DNA of 64,000 bases from Marasmius tenuissimus. Lineage: Eukaryota > Basidiomycota > Agaricomycetes > Agaricales > Marasmiaceae. Shown one piece after another: positions 1 to 14,619 of the stretch. The number at the start of each line of letters is the position of its first letter. Position 1 is the first letter of the stretch. The position numbers and the translations under genes are program-made. The notes below the pieces were generated by a model that searched no databases, was not told the origin of the DNA, and worked only from the letters and a program-made list of their open reading frames with translations. Where the stretch lies: assembly GCA_029532415.1 (NCBI GenBank), contig JAQOTA010000065.1, positions 248,001-312,000 on the forward strand, in the 5' to 3' direction.

Positions 1-477
1 GAGTACTTGTCGACGGTTGGATCATGGTGTGTTTCTTCCTTCCAGTGTGACGCTGACTGTTGCTAATGGATGCTGTAGGCAAAAGAATGGAAATTACACA
101 AGAGATCTCACAGGACACGCACCCACTGTTGTACCTCGTGTACGACCTCGAGAGGAGTAGCGATTACCCGGAAGTTCAGGTTGTCAAACATCAGAGGTTG
201 CCGATCGAAGCACACCCTCCACTACTTCCTCCACTTTCGACTATGCAGCCACCGTTCCAAGCACAGCTCTTGCAAGATCATCTGGACATGCTTTCCAATA
301 AGCCAGAAACGCAGGCGGGTCAGAGCACTGAGATCGGAAAGGAAGCGGCGGAGAGCGCCGTCGAGTCAACGCTGGGCCCTCCTTATCCGAGGAAACGCTC
401 GAGATCCGAGGTCGAGGTCGTATATTCAGGGACTACCGTACCTCTCCTACAATAGAAGACATTATTTTGGCCTCGAA
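1..477. other. left edge, no assigned gene
   Basis: An uninterrupted plus-strand frame of 131 codons (60-455) lies here. It has no family motif I recognise and no signal peptide, and the minus strand shows nothing better. The stretch lies just beyond the stop codon of the leftmost secreted-protein gene, so part of it is probably that gene's 3' untranslated region. It could also hold the edge of a neighbouring gene cut by the window. I do not call a gene. Confidence 0.4.
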
Positions 478-1889
478 CTATTCACTATCATGACGTTTTC
501 CTTTCCCGATAGCTCCGCCAGCCGGAGGAGCAGGGGGAGGTGGAGGAGCAGAACCAGCCGGAGGAGGTGGAGGGGCAGCCGCGCCGCCAGGGCCTCGACG
601 GCCAAGGCTAGCGGCCCCTCCTCCACCGCACGAAGAAACCACTTGTTTGCCGGCTTGCGCCGTCTTCGCAAGTTGTGCCATGGCATCTTGCACACCGGAG
701 GTGACGGCGGGATCCGTGCTAACAAAACCAGTAAGATGCAGGAGTTCCATATCAATCAGTCGCTGAACCGAACTCACGATTGTATAGCCTGGAGAGCCGA
801 CTGAGCGGATTCGAGACCATCGCCGACTTGAGTACGTGCGTCAGCAGGGGCATCTTGTCCGCTCACGATGGCCTGTGCGATGGTTTGGATGCCTCCTTGC
901 GCATCTGACAGGCCTTCTTTGGCTTGTGCTACCGCGGAGGACGTTATTTCATCGCTGGGGGGAAGGGGGGTAAGTGTTAGTACTCTACAACACGCAGAGG
1001 CTCTACTGCGCACTACTTACTTCGCACTGGCGGAAGCGAGTTGGTCCACTGCCTTCGTGGTCGCCGTGAGTCCTGAAACTGTCTGCAGACGTGCGGCGTT
1101 GCATTCGGCGCTGCCAATTTGACGCTTTCCTCTCCCGCCAGCCGGGGGGGCAGGGGGAGGTGGACGAGGAGCAGAACCAGCCGGGGGAGGTGGAGGGGCA
1201 GCAGCGCCTCCAGGGCCTTGAGGACCAAGGCTAGCGGCCCCTCCTCCACCGCACAAAGAAACCACTTGTTCGCCGGCTTGTGCCGTCTTCGCAAGTTGTG
1301 CCATGGCATCCTGCACACCGGAGGCGACGGCGGGATCCGTGCTAACAAAACCAGTAAGATACAGGAGTTCCATATCAACCAGTCACTGAACCGAACTCAC
1401 GATTGTATAGCCTGGAGAGCCGACTGAGCGGATTCGAGACCATCGCCGACTTGAGTACGTGCGTCAGCAGAGGCATCTTGTCCGCTCGAGAGAGCCTGTG
1501 CGATGGTGTTGATGCCTTCTTGCGCATCTGACAGGCCTTCTTTGGCTTGTGCTACCGCGGAGGAGGTTATTTCATCGCTGGGGGGAAGGGGGATAAGTGT
1601 TAGTACTCTACAACACGGGGAGGCTCCACTGCATACTACTTACTTCGTACTGGCGGAAGCGAGTTGGTCGACTGCCTTCGTGGTCGCTGTGAGTCCTGAA
1701 ACTGTCTGCAGACGTGCGGCGTTGCATTCGGCGCTGCCGGTCTGGCGTCGGTGCAGAGGAGCTAAGGTCCGTGTGATTGAGTTATGCTGAGAGTTAGTTA
1801 GAGAAGGTTTTTTTCATGTGCTTACCTGCTCCGACTTGTAAAGCCAAAAACGCAAAGACGAGACCGAGGTTGAGTGAAACTTTAGCCAT
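478..1889 (-). CDS. secreted two-module protein, HsbA-like helical repeats with Pro-rich linkers
   Basis: Six exons read on the minus strand: 1889-1826, 1761-1644, 1577-1401, 1341-1021, 954-778, 718-478, giving 365 residues with all phases closing. The start gives a typical signal peptide (about residues 1-22). Two near-identical modules of about 110 residues follow. Each begins with a Cys (CNAARLQTVSGL), is Ala/Gln/Ser-rich and predicted helical, and ends with a second Cys (VVSLC or VVSSC), followed by a Gly and then Pro-rich linker. The layout resembles small secreted proteins of mushrooms related to hydrophobic surface-binding protein A, but that family match is tentative. Both modules have introns at the same places and of the same lengths (66 and 59 nt). 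The protein is probably exported and may bind surfaces or the cell wall (inference). Confidence 0.75.
500..1743. repeat. tandem duplication of a ~621-bp unit, two copies
   Basis: Two direct copies with an offset of about 621 bp (roughly 500-1121 and 1122-1743) cover one module of the secreted gene, including two introns and the Pro-rich linker. Long stretches match base for base, including inside the introns, so the duplication is recent or homogenised. Confidence 0.9.
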
Positions 1890-2027
1890 GGTGGGGAACG
1901 GAGTGACAAGAAAGTGAAGGAACAATGAAGGCGACCAGCGAGTGAGAGAGAGAACAAATGACACCAGGTCAAGGAAGAAACAGCAATGAAAGAGTGGGGT
2001 GGTGGCTAGGAAAGGCGTCTGCTAAGG

Positions 2028-2034
2028 TTTTATA
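2028..2034 (-). promoter_or_regulatory. TATA-like box of the two-module secreted gene
   Basis: TATAAAA on the minus strand, about 140 nt upstream of the ATG at 1889. It is the only good TATA-like motif in the upstream region. Confidence 0.45.
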
Positions 2035-2391
2035 GGTAGGTCGATGATCACATGTCATGAGACCAGAGCTGAGACGACTGTTCCATGTTTCTGCCTCATG
2101 CATGGCGAGGTTCTACTGCTGGAAGTTACTGGCATGTAACCATGGTGATCCGGGATCCCCACATCGGCCTCGAAGTTTCGACTCACGAACGATCGGACCC
2201 GTCGTCTTCGAAGATAGGTGTACCATCAAGGATACAGCCTGTGCTGCATTGAGTCAACAACTTTGGTATGTAGAATCTAGACGGACTTCTCGATATCAGG
2301 TGCTGAGTGAGAAGCCCACTTCCATAATTGCTGCTGCCCGTGTCATCGCGGTCAAGCAACCGTGCAACGGGTAGCACCACACCCGCTCGTC

Positions 2392-3140
<749 letters not shown>

Positions 3141-3349
3141 GATTGATGAAAGTGGAAGAGTCTGAGACGCGTCCAGATAAATTACATAATTCGACTCTCC
3201 ACCACATCAATGTCGTACTCAGGTCGTACTTGTATCACTCTCCGAGTCAACTCCGAGTCATCCATGGGTTGGCAATACCATAGGACTGGAGCCGTGTGTA
3301 GTCGGGGGAAAGTGATGGTGGCTGGTGGGGTGCTGCTAGGGAGACTATT

Positions 3350-3429
3350 AGTCTCCCCTGGGCATACTCTCGCGGCTGCGGGCACTCGGAGTCTCCTCTA
3401 AGCATACTCTCACGGCTGCGGGCACTCGT
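3350..3429. repeat. 40-bp tandem repeat, two copies
   Basis: Copies at 3350-3389 and 3390-3429 begin AGTCTCC and share GGCTGCGGGCACTCG, with only a few differences. They lie between the Tad2 relic and the kinase-like relic. Confidence 0.85.
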
Positions 3430-3659
3430 GGGGGAGACTTTTCGGTATGGGATACGTTCGGACGCCTCCCTGGGTAGTGGCTCAACATCCAAAGGGCGCG
3501 AGGATATGTTAGCTTTGAGGAGCAAGCGATCCGGTAACCCTTCGAGTTCTGTCCCCGGTTTCTTTCTGGACTGGCACTCTTCCAAGGGTCCCCGTGACTA
3601 TCGCCGATGACAATCGTGACTGTACATGGATGGTCGTCACAGTCAGGTCGATTACATCG

Positions 3660-3870
3660 AAAACATCAATTCCAAGTCCCCTTGCAGGTCTTTGCAGGGA
3701 GTTTGTGATGACTATTCGTCAAATTTCTCGACAGAAAGGTGTCATCCACAACGACATGCACGAGCGCGACGTTTTGTTTTCTCCTGCCAATGCCCAGGCT
3801 AATTGTACTTATCACTCCCATCGGCTTTGGTCAAATATACTGGTAGGTACCGCCGCCGACCGGTAGAACT
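3660..3870 (+). pseudogene. kinase-like (protein kinase/APH fold) relic
   Basis: One frame reads GVIHNDMHERDVLF, which matches the catalytic loop of small fungal kinase-like proteins (HxD...N; here H-N-D-M-H-E-R-D). The following metal-binding segment is found only in another frame (VLITPIGFGQ, compare VLIDFGFGQ), and the Asp of that motif is replaced. No start, no N-lobe and no continuous frame are visible on either side, so this is a short degraded fragment. The match rests on one conserved motif plus its out-of-frame partner. Confidence 0.5.
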
Positions 3871-4256
3871 TTGTGAATGGGAAGAGGCGGTGATTTTCCA
3901 CGATGATTACAGGCTCCTTTGAAGTTTTGAAGTATATTACGAGATTATTTGAGTTGAGATCCCTAGTGAGACAGTTTTCCGTTAACTCACTGTCTATCCG
4001 ACCACTCGGACCCACTGAAAGTCCTTCCAGCTCGTTTCCAAAACGACCCTTGAGCGGGAATCCTGTTAGCCTGGGCCCGTCTTGTCAATTGTAGCATAGT
4101 ACATGGTCGTGATCATCATGGATGAGCTGTTCTTTGTTCGAGTATCACGAGTGTGAGAGACAAAGCAACGCGGCACGCGTCTAATAACTTGTTCTCCCAC
4201 CATCACCTTGCCCAACCGTCGCCGGCTCCTTTCGGACTGTATGCCATTGCCGACGT

Positions 4257-7200
4257 ATGGCTGAGAATGAAATAGTCCTACCGTTCAACTCAAGCTATGC
4301 ATCATCCGTTGAACAACACCTAAAATCCCATCGCAAGCCCGACAATTCAGATCAGGAATCCAACTTACTCAAGTCGATTCGTGCCGTTCTGCATAGCTCT
4401 ACACCCGACCCCAGCGATCCAGTCCACTCGACTACATTTCTATTCGACGAGAACGGCGTAGAAGACGAACTTACATGGGATGATAGAGTTGTTGTATTGA
4501 GTTCAGGCGGTGTAGTGAGAAAGAAGTGGAGTTTTGATCTAGAAGGGCAACCTGTTCTGTGGGCCTGCATGGGATGGATGGAGATTGGAGGTACAAAATC
4601 GACTCGTGGGTCACACAAACTCTCACCACCGAAATCTTCATTGGAACAGCCAACCTTCGGACCGTTCTTCTACGCTGAACAGAATCGGACGACAAAACGT
4701 GATGAACGCGACTCTCGTGTTCCAGCCGTATTCGTGTTCTTGCGCACTATTGGGAAGGCATATCTGCATACTGGAAACGAATACACGTTCAGCATTCCGT
4801 TCACTGTACACCGAGCATGGCCTATGTCACCTCATGGCATTCTCCTACAGCGGGTGTTGGAACCGTCCGAGAAGATCGAAGCTGAAATCACTGGCGACGC
4901 GATTTTACCCACCATTTTCTCATTCATGAACCCTCTGGCTGAACCACTGCCAGTAGGATTGACGTCCGGTATCATTGGAGGATTCGAGGCGGCATCAACC
5001 GCGTCTCTCAAAGACGAAGATGAGAGCTCAAACAAACCGTTGAAGTCACTTTCACCCAACGAACACATCGTCTGGGTATCACGTCGACAACCCTTCTCCC
5101 CAGATGAACTCGTTGTGACAGTCGACATTGAGAAGGCCCGCCTCACCGTCTGGAGATACATGTACATCAAGCCCAAAGACACGCCACGACCTCTCGGACG
5201 CAACAGAACACGCACCTTGGCGAACAAGCATCGAGCCTCTATAGGCGGACAAGGAACGTCTGCAGCCTTTCCGGACATTTCTCAACAACTCGCTGGGAAC
5301 CTATTCGACCTTCCAGAGTCAGATCTTCCACCACTCTCAGCTTTGCCTGGTATGCCTCCCGCCCTTTCCTCGACGACGACGATGGCATCCATTGCCTCGG
5401 GGTCAGCGACTTCTGCTGGTCTTGATTTCATGCCGCCTCCACCCCTTCCACGGAACGACCCACCACCACGAAAGCGGCGGAATTCTTTGACAAGGAATGA
5501 GCTGTCCGTCACGATGGATCGTATGGCCCTCGTTAACAGAGGCATTGATGATGCTCTCACCGATCCCAATAACCTACGAATGAGAACGGCGATATGGGCA
5601 GAACAGCTGTATGTCACTGAACTCGAAGCATCCGAGTACGTATTTCGTTGTGTGTTTCAGACGAACTAACGAGCTGATGATATATCTACTTAGCATGAAA
5701 TCCTATCTCTCGATATCTGTATCACTCTTCGACCATCGTTGGGACGGGAAACAGGATCGTTCGCTCTTGGCCATATGTTTCCCGGCCACACAAATTATGA
5801 AGGTCTTCACGCTTTCGCGGGGAGAGGAAGTGAAACGGCTTTCGCTGGAGCCTCTCACTCAGATTCCGGCTATCTCGGTTACCAGTCTTCGCGCGACGAG
5901 ACGGCAGTGTTTGGATCTCCTCGTCTTAAAACCGGATCGCAAAACGTCGATATACACACATGGAATCAACGAGGTACCCATTTCGTTTAAATCTGACGCC
6001 GTTCTCCGGACGAAAGCTGCTGCTTCAGAGGGGATGGACGTCGAAATCAATCCACCGTTGAAGGAGCATGGTCAGATATCGTCCGTGGCCAATCGGTTGA
6101 ACGTTGCGACGGGCATCGTGCTTACATTCGACAATGGATGGTACACTCGCACGGTCATCGATATGGTTCCCCGAGATACCCTTACGGTAGAGGTTCTGCA
6201 ACAATTAGCGCTGGGAATGCCTTATGATCTCGTATTCGACCTCCACCACTCGTTCCTGCGCGCTTGGGCAAGACGGTCGTTCTCGACGTCAAAGGGCACA
6301 GAGTTTGAATGTTTAGTTTCTTCGTTTTTCAGCGTGTTCAACCTCGAGAGCGGGGTTACGTTTCCCCAAAATACACACGCTCGCGTCCCCTCTTCGGCCC
6401 CGGATGCCTGGAAAGCCTTGGGGACATCGTCGGCGCATCGAAGATACGGCAACGATCCAGCGCTACGCGGGCTCCAGCGTCCAAAAGCGCCATCGCAGAC
6501 GCTGCCGCGTAAACACAACCTTTCGGTTATCAAGGGAACGGACAGATATCGATATCTCGTCGGTTCTTTGTATGTGCTGCACACGCTTCTGGAGCAGTAC
6601 CGGATGCTTGTTCATCGCCATTCGGATCTCATTCGCCTTGCGTCTGTTGTATGTCGGATAGCGATGTATACGCGACCGGAGTGGGCGGATTATTGGAGGA
6701 GGCTCGTTCCTGAGGCTATGAATTCTTTGTCTTGGCCGCTACCTTCGACTGCTCGTGAGTACACACGTTCTACTCTGGCTTTTTGGAACTTTTAATGAAC
6801 GAATTCTGTTCAAAAGCGGTTGAAAACCTCGATGATGCTATGCCATGCTGGCCTCCTGACGTGTCGGCCATCTTGTTCGGGAGTATCAGTTCACCGGATT
6901 GGCCAACACAGTGGACAGACGCGTCGAAACAAGCCGAGCGGTTGCGCATTACGCCCTCTTGGGCGTACGGTCGCGTCAACCCACTTGATCCTCTCCAACG
7001 AATCCATGCGGTCTACGAGATCCTGGGCGATAGCAGTAAGAAGACCCTGAAACGCGCAGAAGCTGCCGTGCGGAGGATGGTCGAGACGGGGATGGATGAA
7101 GTGTTTTTGAGCAAGTTGGCGATTGGGATTGCGGCTCCGCTGAGGGAGGCGATACGGTCGATGCAGCTTGTGCCTCCGACAGACTGGCCGTTGGAGGCGT

Positions 7201-10200
7201 ACAAGGTCATTGATCGTGAGGATGTGGCTGCTTCGGCGAGTTTGCTTCCCGATCCGATGCTTAAGGATGGGTATCTGTCGATCAAGGATTACATCGTAGG
7301 TCGTTTTCGCTCCTCAAGAATTTCGTTCCCTTACCTCACTCTCGCTATTATAGACCCGACGACCTCGTCAGACGATCAACCAGTTGGCGTCAACTGCGAA
7401 AGTTACGAGTAGCGGTGAATCAGAGTGCATACAAACGGGTGTCGAATTGGACTTGGAGGATTTCACGAGTGTTCGGTTTGGGCAAGATCGGAGGCTGGAG
7501 GAAGTTGCGAGGATACTGTGTTCGTCCAAGATCCCGTCCCTCAAGTCGATTGAGCGGCCCGACCAAAAGTAAGAACTTCTCCAGCATGCTGTCATACTAT
7601 ACTAATCGATCCCGCTTGCCTAGTGAACACGATCAAGCCAAGGAACAACAGCAACAAGTTGTTCGCGTCGCAGAACGGACACTTGCGCTCCCTTATGGGC
7701 GAGCAATGTTCACCTTTGGTTCGACTCACAACATTTCTCGCGAAGCCTTCGTGATTCCCAAGCTCGAATTCACGATCCGGTTGCAGCCACATAACATAAC
7801 AGTGCTACCTGAACCTGGCAAGATCTCACCGGACTCCTATAGTTGGGGTGAATTCCACAACGGGGTCGCTGCCGCTCTCCGTATCTCGAGGTCGTGCACG
7901 AGTATTGACAGCTCCTGGATCGCGTTTAACAAGCCTAGCGAACTCACCCCAGAACACGCCGGCTTCTTATTTGGGCTTGGACTTACCGGTCATTTACGGG
8001 AGATGATGACATGGCATACATTCTCGTACTTGACCCCCAAACATGATTTGACCTCTATTGGTGTGCTCCTCGGGCTTGCCGCAGCCAACATGGGTAACGA
8101 AAACCAACACGTTACGAAGCTTCTTGCGGTTCACACTCCAGCACTACTTCCCACTCCCAACGTTGACCTGAATGTGTCTTTACTGGCTCAGGCCGCCGGG
8201 ATCGCGGGTGTAGGGTTGCTGTACATGGGCACCAAAAATCGCCGGATGGCTGATGTTTGTCTGAATCAGATCAGTCGCAGGGATCTCTTACAACCCGATC
8301 TCAGTAACGAATACCGGGAGGCTTATTCTTACTCGGCGGCACTTGCGTTCGGGATGATTATGTTGGGGAAAGGAACGACAATTCCCGCCGATACAGCACT
8401 GCTGAATCGTTTGAACATTTTCATCCAAGGCGACTTTGACACCGTCCCAACCGACAAACGCACCAAGTTTGATGTCAATCTGACATCACCGGCCGCTAGC
8501 ATCGCCCTTGGGTTGATGTACCTCAAGACGGAACGGCAGGACGTTGCGGAGATGCTCGCGACACCGGACACAGTGTTGGCGCTGAATAGGATCCAACCTA
8601 GTTTCCTTCTGTTGCGGACGTTGGCAAGGGCGCTCATCATGTGGAACAAGATTGGTCCGACACAGGAGTGGATCACCGCTCAGGTACCTGCTCGCATACG
8701 AGCTGGGATAGAGAACCGAGCCAAGTTCTCTAACACGATCTCGGACGTCTGGGAATTGGCGTACTACAACATCATCTCTGGGTGCTGTTTTGCCATTGGG
8801 CTCAAGTACGCGGGTACAGCACGCCAGGAGGCTTACAAGATCTTGATCAGATATTATGACCTGTTCACTCGGATGATCTTTTCCAATAGTAAGTATAGCT
8901 ATTAGGCAAACTACTTCATACTAACAAAACTGTCGTAGGTCCCGCCTTTGAGTGGAGGATCAAACGCTCGGCTGTCCGGGACGGACTGAACCTCATTTCG
9001 ATTTCCTTAAGCATGGTTATGGCGGGTACGGGAGAAATTACCTGCCTGAAGAGGTTGCGGTACGCATACGGGATGTACACCTCGGCCATGTACCACCCAG
9101 CGTTCAAGTACGGAATTCATGTCGCCACACATCAGTCTCTCGGTCTCCTGTTCCTGGGTGGTGGACGATTCACACTTGGAACTTCCAATGCCGCAATAGC
9201 TTGCATGATCGCCGCATTCTTCCCTCGCTCACACAACATGTCTTCTGACAACAAAAGCTACCTTCAAGCGCTTCGACATCTTTGGGTACTTGCTGTGGAG
9301 CCGAGATGTCTCATAGCTCGTGATATTGAAACCAAAGAAATCGTCTACCTTCCCTTGAAGATCGCGGTACGGGAGGGGCAGGAGGTCGGGTACACCCAGT
9401 TGATTTCGCCAACTCTCATCCCCAACTTGGACAAACTGGTTGGTATACGCGTTGATACACCGCGATACTGGCCGTTCCATCTTTTCACTGAAAGCATCCC
9501 GCGACATAAGGAGTGCCTTCTCCGTCGCCAAACGTTGTTTGTGAAGCGACGGACAGCGTTCTTGAGCTATACCGAGGACCCGCGAGGCAGCCGAAGTCTA
9601 TTCGTTCGTTCCAGATCATCTGCAGGTGATGCCGCTACTCTCGACCACCCGCAGCTAATTGATACCAAAACTCACCCCGCGGGAGACCTGTGGGAGTTCA
9701 TCACTTCCTGTTCGAACAATCCCCTTTTCATGGCCTTCGCTGACCATTTCTGGTGCGGTGACGAAGTGCTGGACAAGGAACGGCTGTTTTTCACGTACTG
9801 TCATGCCGCCTTGTTTGACAGTATCCTACAAGGGAAGCCCCAAACGCTCCAGATGCATTTGACGCTGTTCAGATACAGACATATGACGATTGACTCGCGA
9901 TTTTTCCATCTCAACCTGATGGACTTGCGATTCTCTGCCGAATTCTACTCCAAGGTCTTTGACCGCCGATTCGGCGGGCGCGTCGACAACAATCCGCGGA
10001 CGCCACTTCTCCGTGACAGTACTGTTTCCGGGGCGCTTTACTTCCTCGACCAACAGTTGGATGAGATTCGTAAGGATCCTGAGTTCCTCAGGTTGCTTCG
10101 AGAATACTCGCTTGGGACGCTGGGAACGATGGATGAGGAGATGACGAGGCGGTTGGCTTGGTATCTGCAAAGGAACTCAGTACCGGCCTCGACGCTGTTA

Positions 10201-10407
10201 TCGATACTTAAAGGGCTTGCACAGGACGCCCATAATCAGTGTTTGGGTGCTGAGCCACCAGATGGGACGGATAATGTTGCTGCGCTGGATTTGGGGATCA
10301 AGGAGGTGTTACATTCGACTGGAACTAAGATGACGATCTCATTGGGGACAGGTTGGTCTGCGAGATCAATTGACGAGATCGTTGGTACGTGGAAAGAGTC
10401 CAACTGA
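4257..10407 (+). CDS. APC1: anaphase-promoting complex subunit 1 (APC1)
   Basis: Six exons: 4257-5635, 5694-6754, 6817-7295, 7354-7568, 7624-8888, 8939-10407, giving 1955 residues, the usual size for a fungal APC1. It is the largest scaffold subunit of the APC/C ubiquitin ligase, which drives mitotic exit in the nucleus. The N-terminal half is a beta-rich region with a low-complexity Ser/Pro/Thr insertion around residues 330-420, a likely phospho-regulated loop. The C-terminal half has proteasome/cyclosome (PC) repeats, for example HAGFLFGLGLTGHL, TSIGVLLGLAAANMG, AGIAGVGLLYMGT and AALAFGMIMLGKG. The family signature VRFGQDRRLEEVAR is present in exon 4. All five introns are 50-62 nt and GT-AG. 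Confidence 0.95.
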
Positions 10408-10858
10408 AGAGACCTTTTGGGGTTTTTTCCCGCTCACCTGGCCTGTGTAGAATCTCACTTCCAATTTGCTATCGTTTCAAGGCTGTATCTTTACTTGTAA
10501 GAAGGACAATGAACCAATGTAGCAGTATGATTGCCTCTGAACGTTGAGCCGTACTGAGCTTCCACATACACACATATAGTATGTCTTGACTCTTCGGCCG
10601 ATTAGATCAAACGCCACACCTGTCACTGCGGCCGCAACTATCCGACTTCCTTCGTTGTTCAATAACTGGATTGTCTATAGAGTCTATCAGTGAGTAAATT
10701 ACACGAATACATGACTAATTTTTAGATGGCATAAGATACAAGCAAGCGAGTGGACTAGATTTACACAGAATGGAATCCCTTCAGAATATATATGCGTCAT
10801 ATTCGATTCCTAGATCCACGGAGATCAGATATACCGGTTTTTCAACATCTCCGTGTAT
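10408..10858. other. convergent intergenic region, APC1 / DAHP synthase
   Basis: The 3' ends of two convergent genes face each other here. The stretch is AT-rich with no gene-like frame; it should hold both 3' untranslated regions. Confidence 0.6.
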
Positions 10859-12497
<1,639 letters not shown>

Positions 12498-12951
12498 GAT
12501 GTTGAAATGAGTCAGAAGCGAGCTCAGTTAGTTTTCTAGTTGCTAAATGAGTGCACAGGGTGTGTCGGGATGCTGAGACGATAAATTTTGAATCTAATAA
12601 GGTCTGAGGCTGTAACAAGGAAGGATAAACTGACCGCAAAAATCCCGGTGTCCGAGTGAGATGGGGGTGAGATGGAGGGAGTGAGTAAGAACTGATTGTG
12701 TGAGTTTCTCGTAAAGAATTTTTTTCGCAAACTGCCATCGGCAATCTCCCGCGCGGGATGTGCATGGGCGCTTACTATTAGCAGCTTGCCCTCCTTCGTA
12801 CCTACAACCTCCTTCATTCCCGGCATTTCGTCCGTCCTGCCCTTAGCAACCGCAAGGGTCGCTCTCCGAGCCAGAACCGGCCAGCAGTCATTCATTTGGG
12901 AGCTGATAATTCAGATTTCTCCTCGCCTTTCACACTGTTATCGCAAATATC
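12498..12951. promoter_or_regulatory. shared upstream region, DAHP synthase / PIH1
   Basis: A 454-bp region between two divergently transcribed genes, with no gene-like frame of its own. It must hold both promoters. I see no clear TATA box. Confidence 0.55.
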
Positions 12952-14373
12952 ATGTCCGCCATTTCCGTTACTCTCAAACCAATTCCGGGATTCTGTATCA
13001 AATCTACCGCTATACAGCCCGGAATCTACGCTCTTGCATCATCAGGAACGGTCTCCAACTCGCTTGAGGCCAAGAACACATCTATTCCTGTTCCTGCAGG
13101 CCTCAAGATATTCATCAACATAGCATGGGATCAAAACGTTCCTCCGCCTCCGAAAGCATCTGAAGAGGCCATCAAACGTGCTATGGAAGGAGAGACGGGA
13201 GATACAGCCACGAATGGGGAGTATTTTGTCCCCGTAGTGATTAGCGAAGGCCGACAAGACACCGACAAAGGTAAGTTATACGTTTCCAGCTATCCATAGC
13301 GGCGGTGCCGTCCGCAACCTGTGTGACGGTGTCCATATACATACACCACCTATTTGCTGAATCGGCGCTCAATTTTTATTATGCGTATGTAGCAGGAAAG
13401 CCGTCCCTTGTCTTTGATTGTGTTTTTCACAAATCTGTCAAAACTCGGACGCTCGTAGACCATGATTTCAAGGTATTCATTATCGGTAAGGTATCACCAC
13501 TCGAGCTTGAGATCGATCATAAACCCGTTTCGTACAGAGCTAGCCTTACAGCGAGTAGAGGCGCAGACTAGCCTTCTACTCTCACGAGAGATAGGAACGC
13601 CCAACATCGCTGCCAAGGGCAAACTTGAGCCCCGGACGGTTTCCCTTCCGTCCTTCCTCACTCAAAATGCTGCAACGAAAGCTCCGAAGAAACCGCTCAT
13701 CGAGGAAATTCCCGATACCGTCCTTCATAAACCAAAACAAATAACAGATCCAACGCTGAAGCCGAAGAGTATCCTAAAAATTCAGGGTACTGGTACTGAT
13801 AATGGTACCGAAACACCTAAACGGTCACCGCTGGAGTGGTCTTGGACATACGAAAATGACCAATTGCGCATTTCTATCTCTGTGCCTCATCTTGTGAGTG
13901 CCTCTCTTCCACATGGTTCAACATCCCCTATCCCCTTCTTCGTATGTCTTTAGTTGCCGCGGTGGAGTCCACGGCCTACCATCAAGCGGCATAGAATCCA
14001 GTTTCTATTTCGTTCAAGCTATTAGACCCAACACTGATTGACTTGCCCTACCTCCCGCCTCGGCCGCGCGCGTTCCATTGACTAGGATAAGCACGCAATA
14101 TCGCAAGCCACGTTTGACATCGAACCACGAAGGTTCATACTGTCTGTACCCAATTTCCCCACCCTTGACGTCAATCTTAAACTCTCCGACGCTGAGATCG
14201 TAAAGAGACTAGGAGGTGGCGCCACAAGTGGTAGTATTCGGAATGCCAGTGATTCACAGACGTCGGGAGATGACAATGTGACGCTTAGTCTCAAGAGCCA
14301 ACGTCCTTTCAAAGTCCAGGACGCCACCGTTGAGTGGCATATCGAGAATGATAGCCTGATCGTGGTGGCATAA
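12952..14373 (+). CDS. PIH1: PIH1-domain protein (R2TP complex subunit Pih1/Nop17)
   Basis: Four exons: 12952-13270, 13393-13485, 13538-13893, 14086-14373, giving 351 residues. The PIH1 domain is seen in YFVPVVISEGRQDTDKAGKP, LVFDCVFHKSVKTRTL, FKVFIIELALQRVEAQ and GTPNIAAKGKLEPRTV. The C-terminal part is a CS-like beta-sandwich (ISVPHLDKHAISQATFDIEP, then VEWHIENDSLIVVA). With Rvb1, Rvb2 and Tah1, this protein helps Hsp90 assemble box C/D snoRNPs, RNA polymerases and PIKK kinases. The introns of 122 and 192 nt are longer than usual here. The start of exon 4 at 14086 was chosen because it restores the conserved DKHAISQAT segment. Confidence 0.88.
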
Positions 14374-14619
14374 ATATCTTCGAACACTACGTATTTCACT
14401 ACGTATCTCACTACCCACACCGATAGGCCATGACCCGTCGTCGATCGACAATTCCCTTAATCAACTCACAGCAATAACATCATGATGGCAAAAACACTCG
14501 TATACTCCTAAGATAATACAGCGACATGGCTACACAGTAGAAATACATCAATCAACTAGAAAACAACCTCTTTGTGTAACTGCGAGGACAGGTCAGTCGA
14601 TGGAAAACTCTAAAATTAA

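Noticed and set aside
478..1122. Two separate tandem secreted-protein genes instead of one two-module gene
   Set aside because: Only one signal peptide exists (1889). The frame runs without a stop from the first module's linker into the second Cys-containing module, so one gene is the simpler reading.
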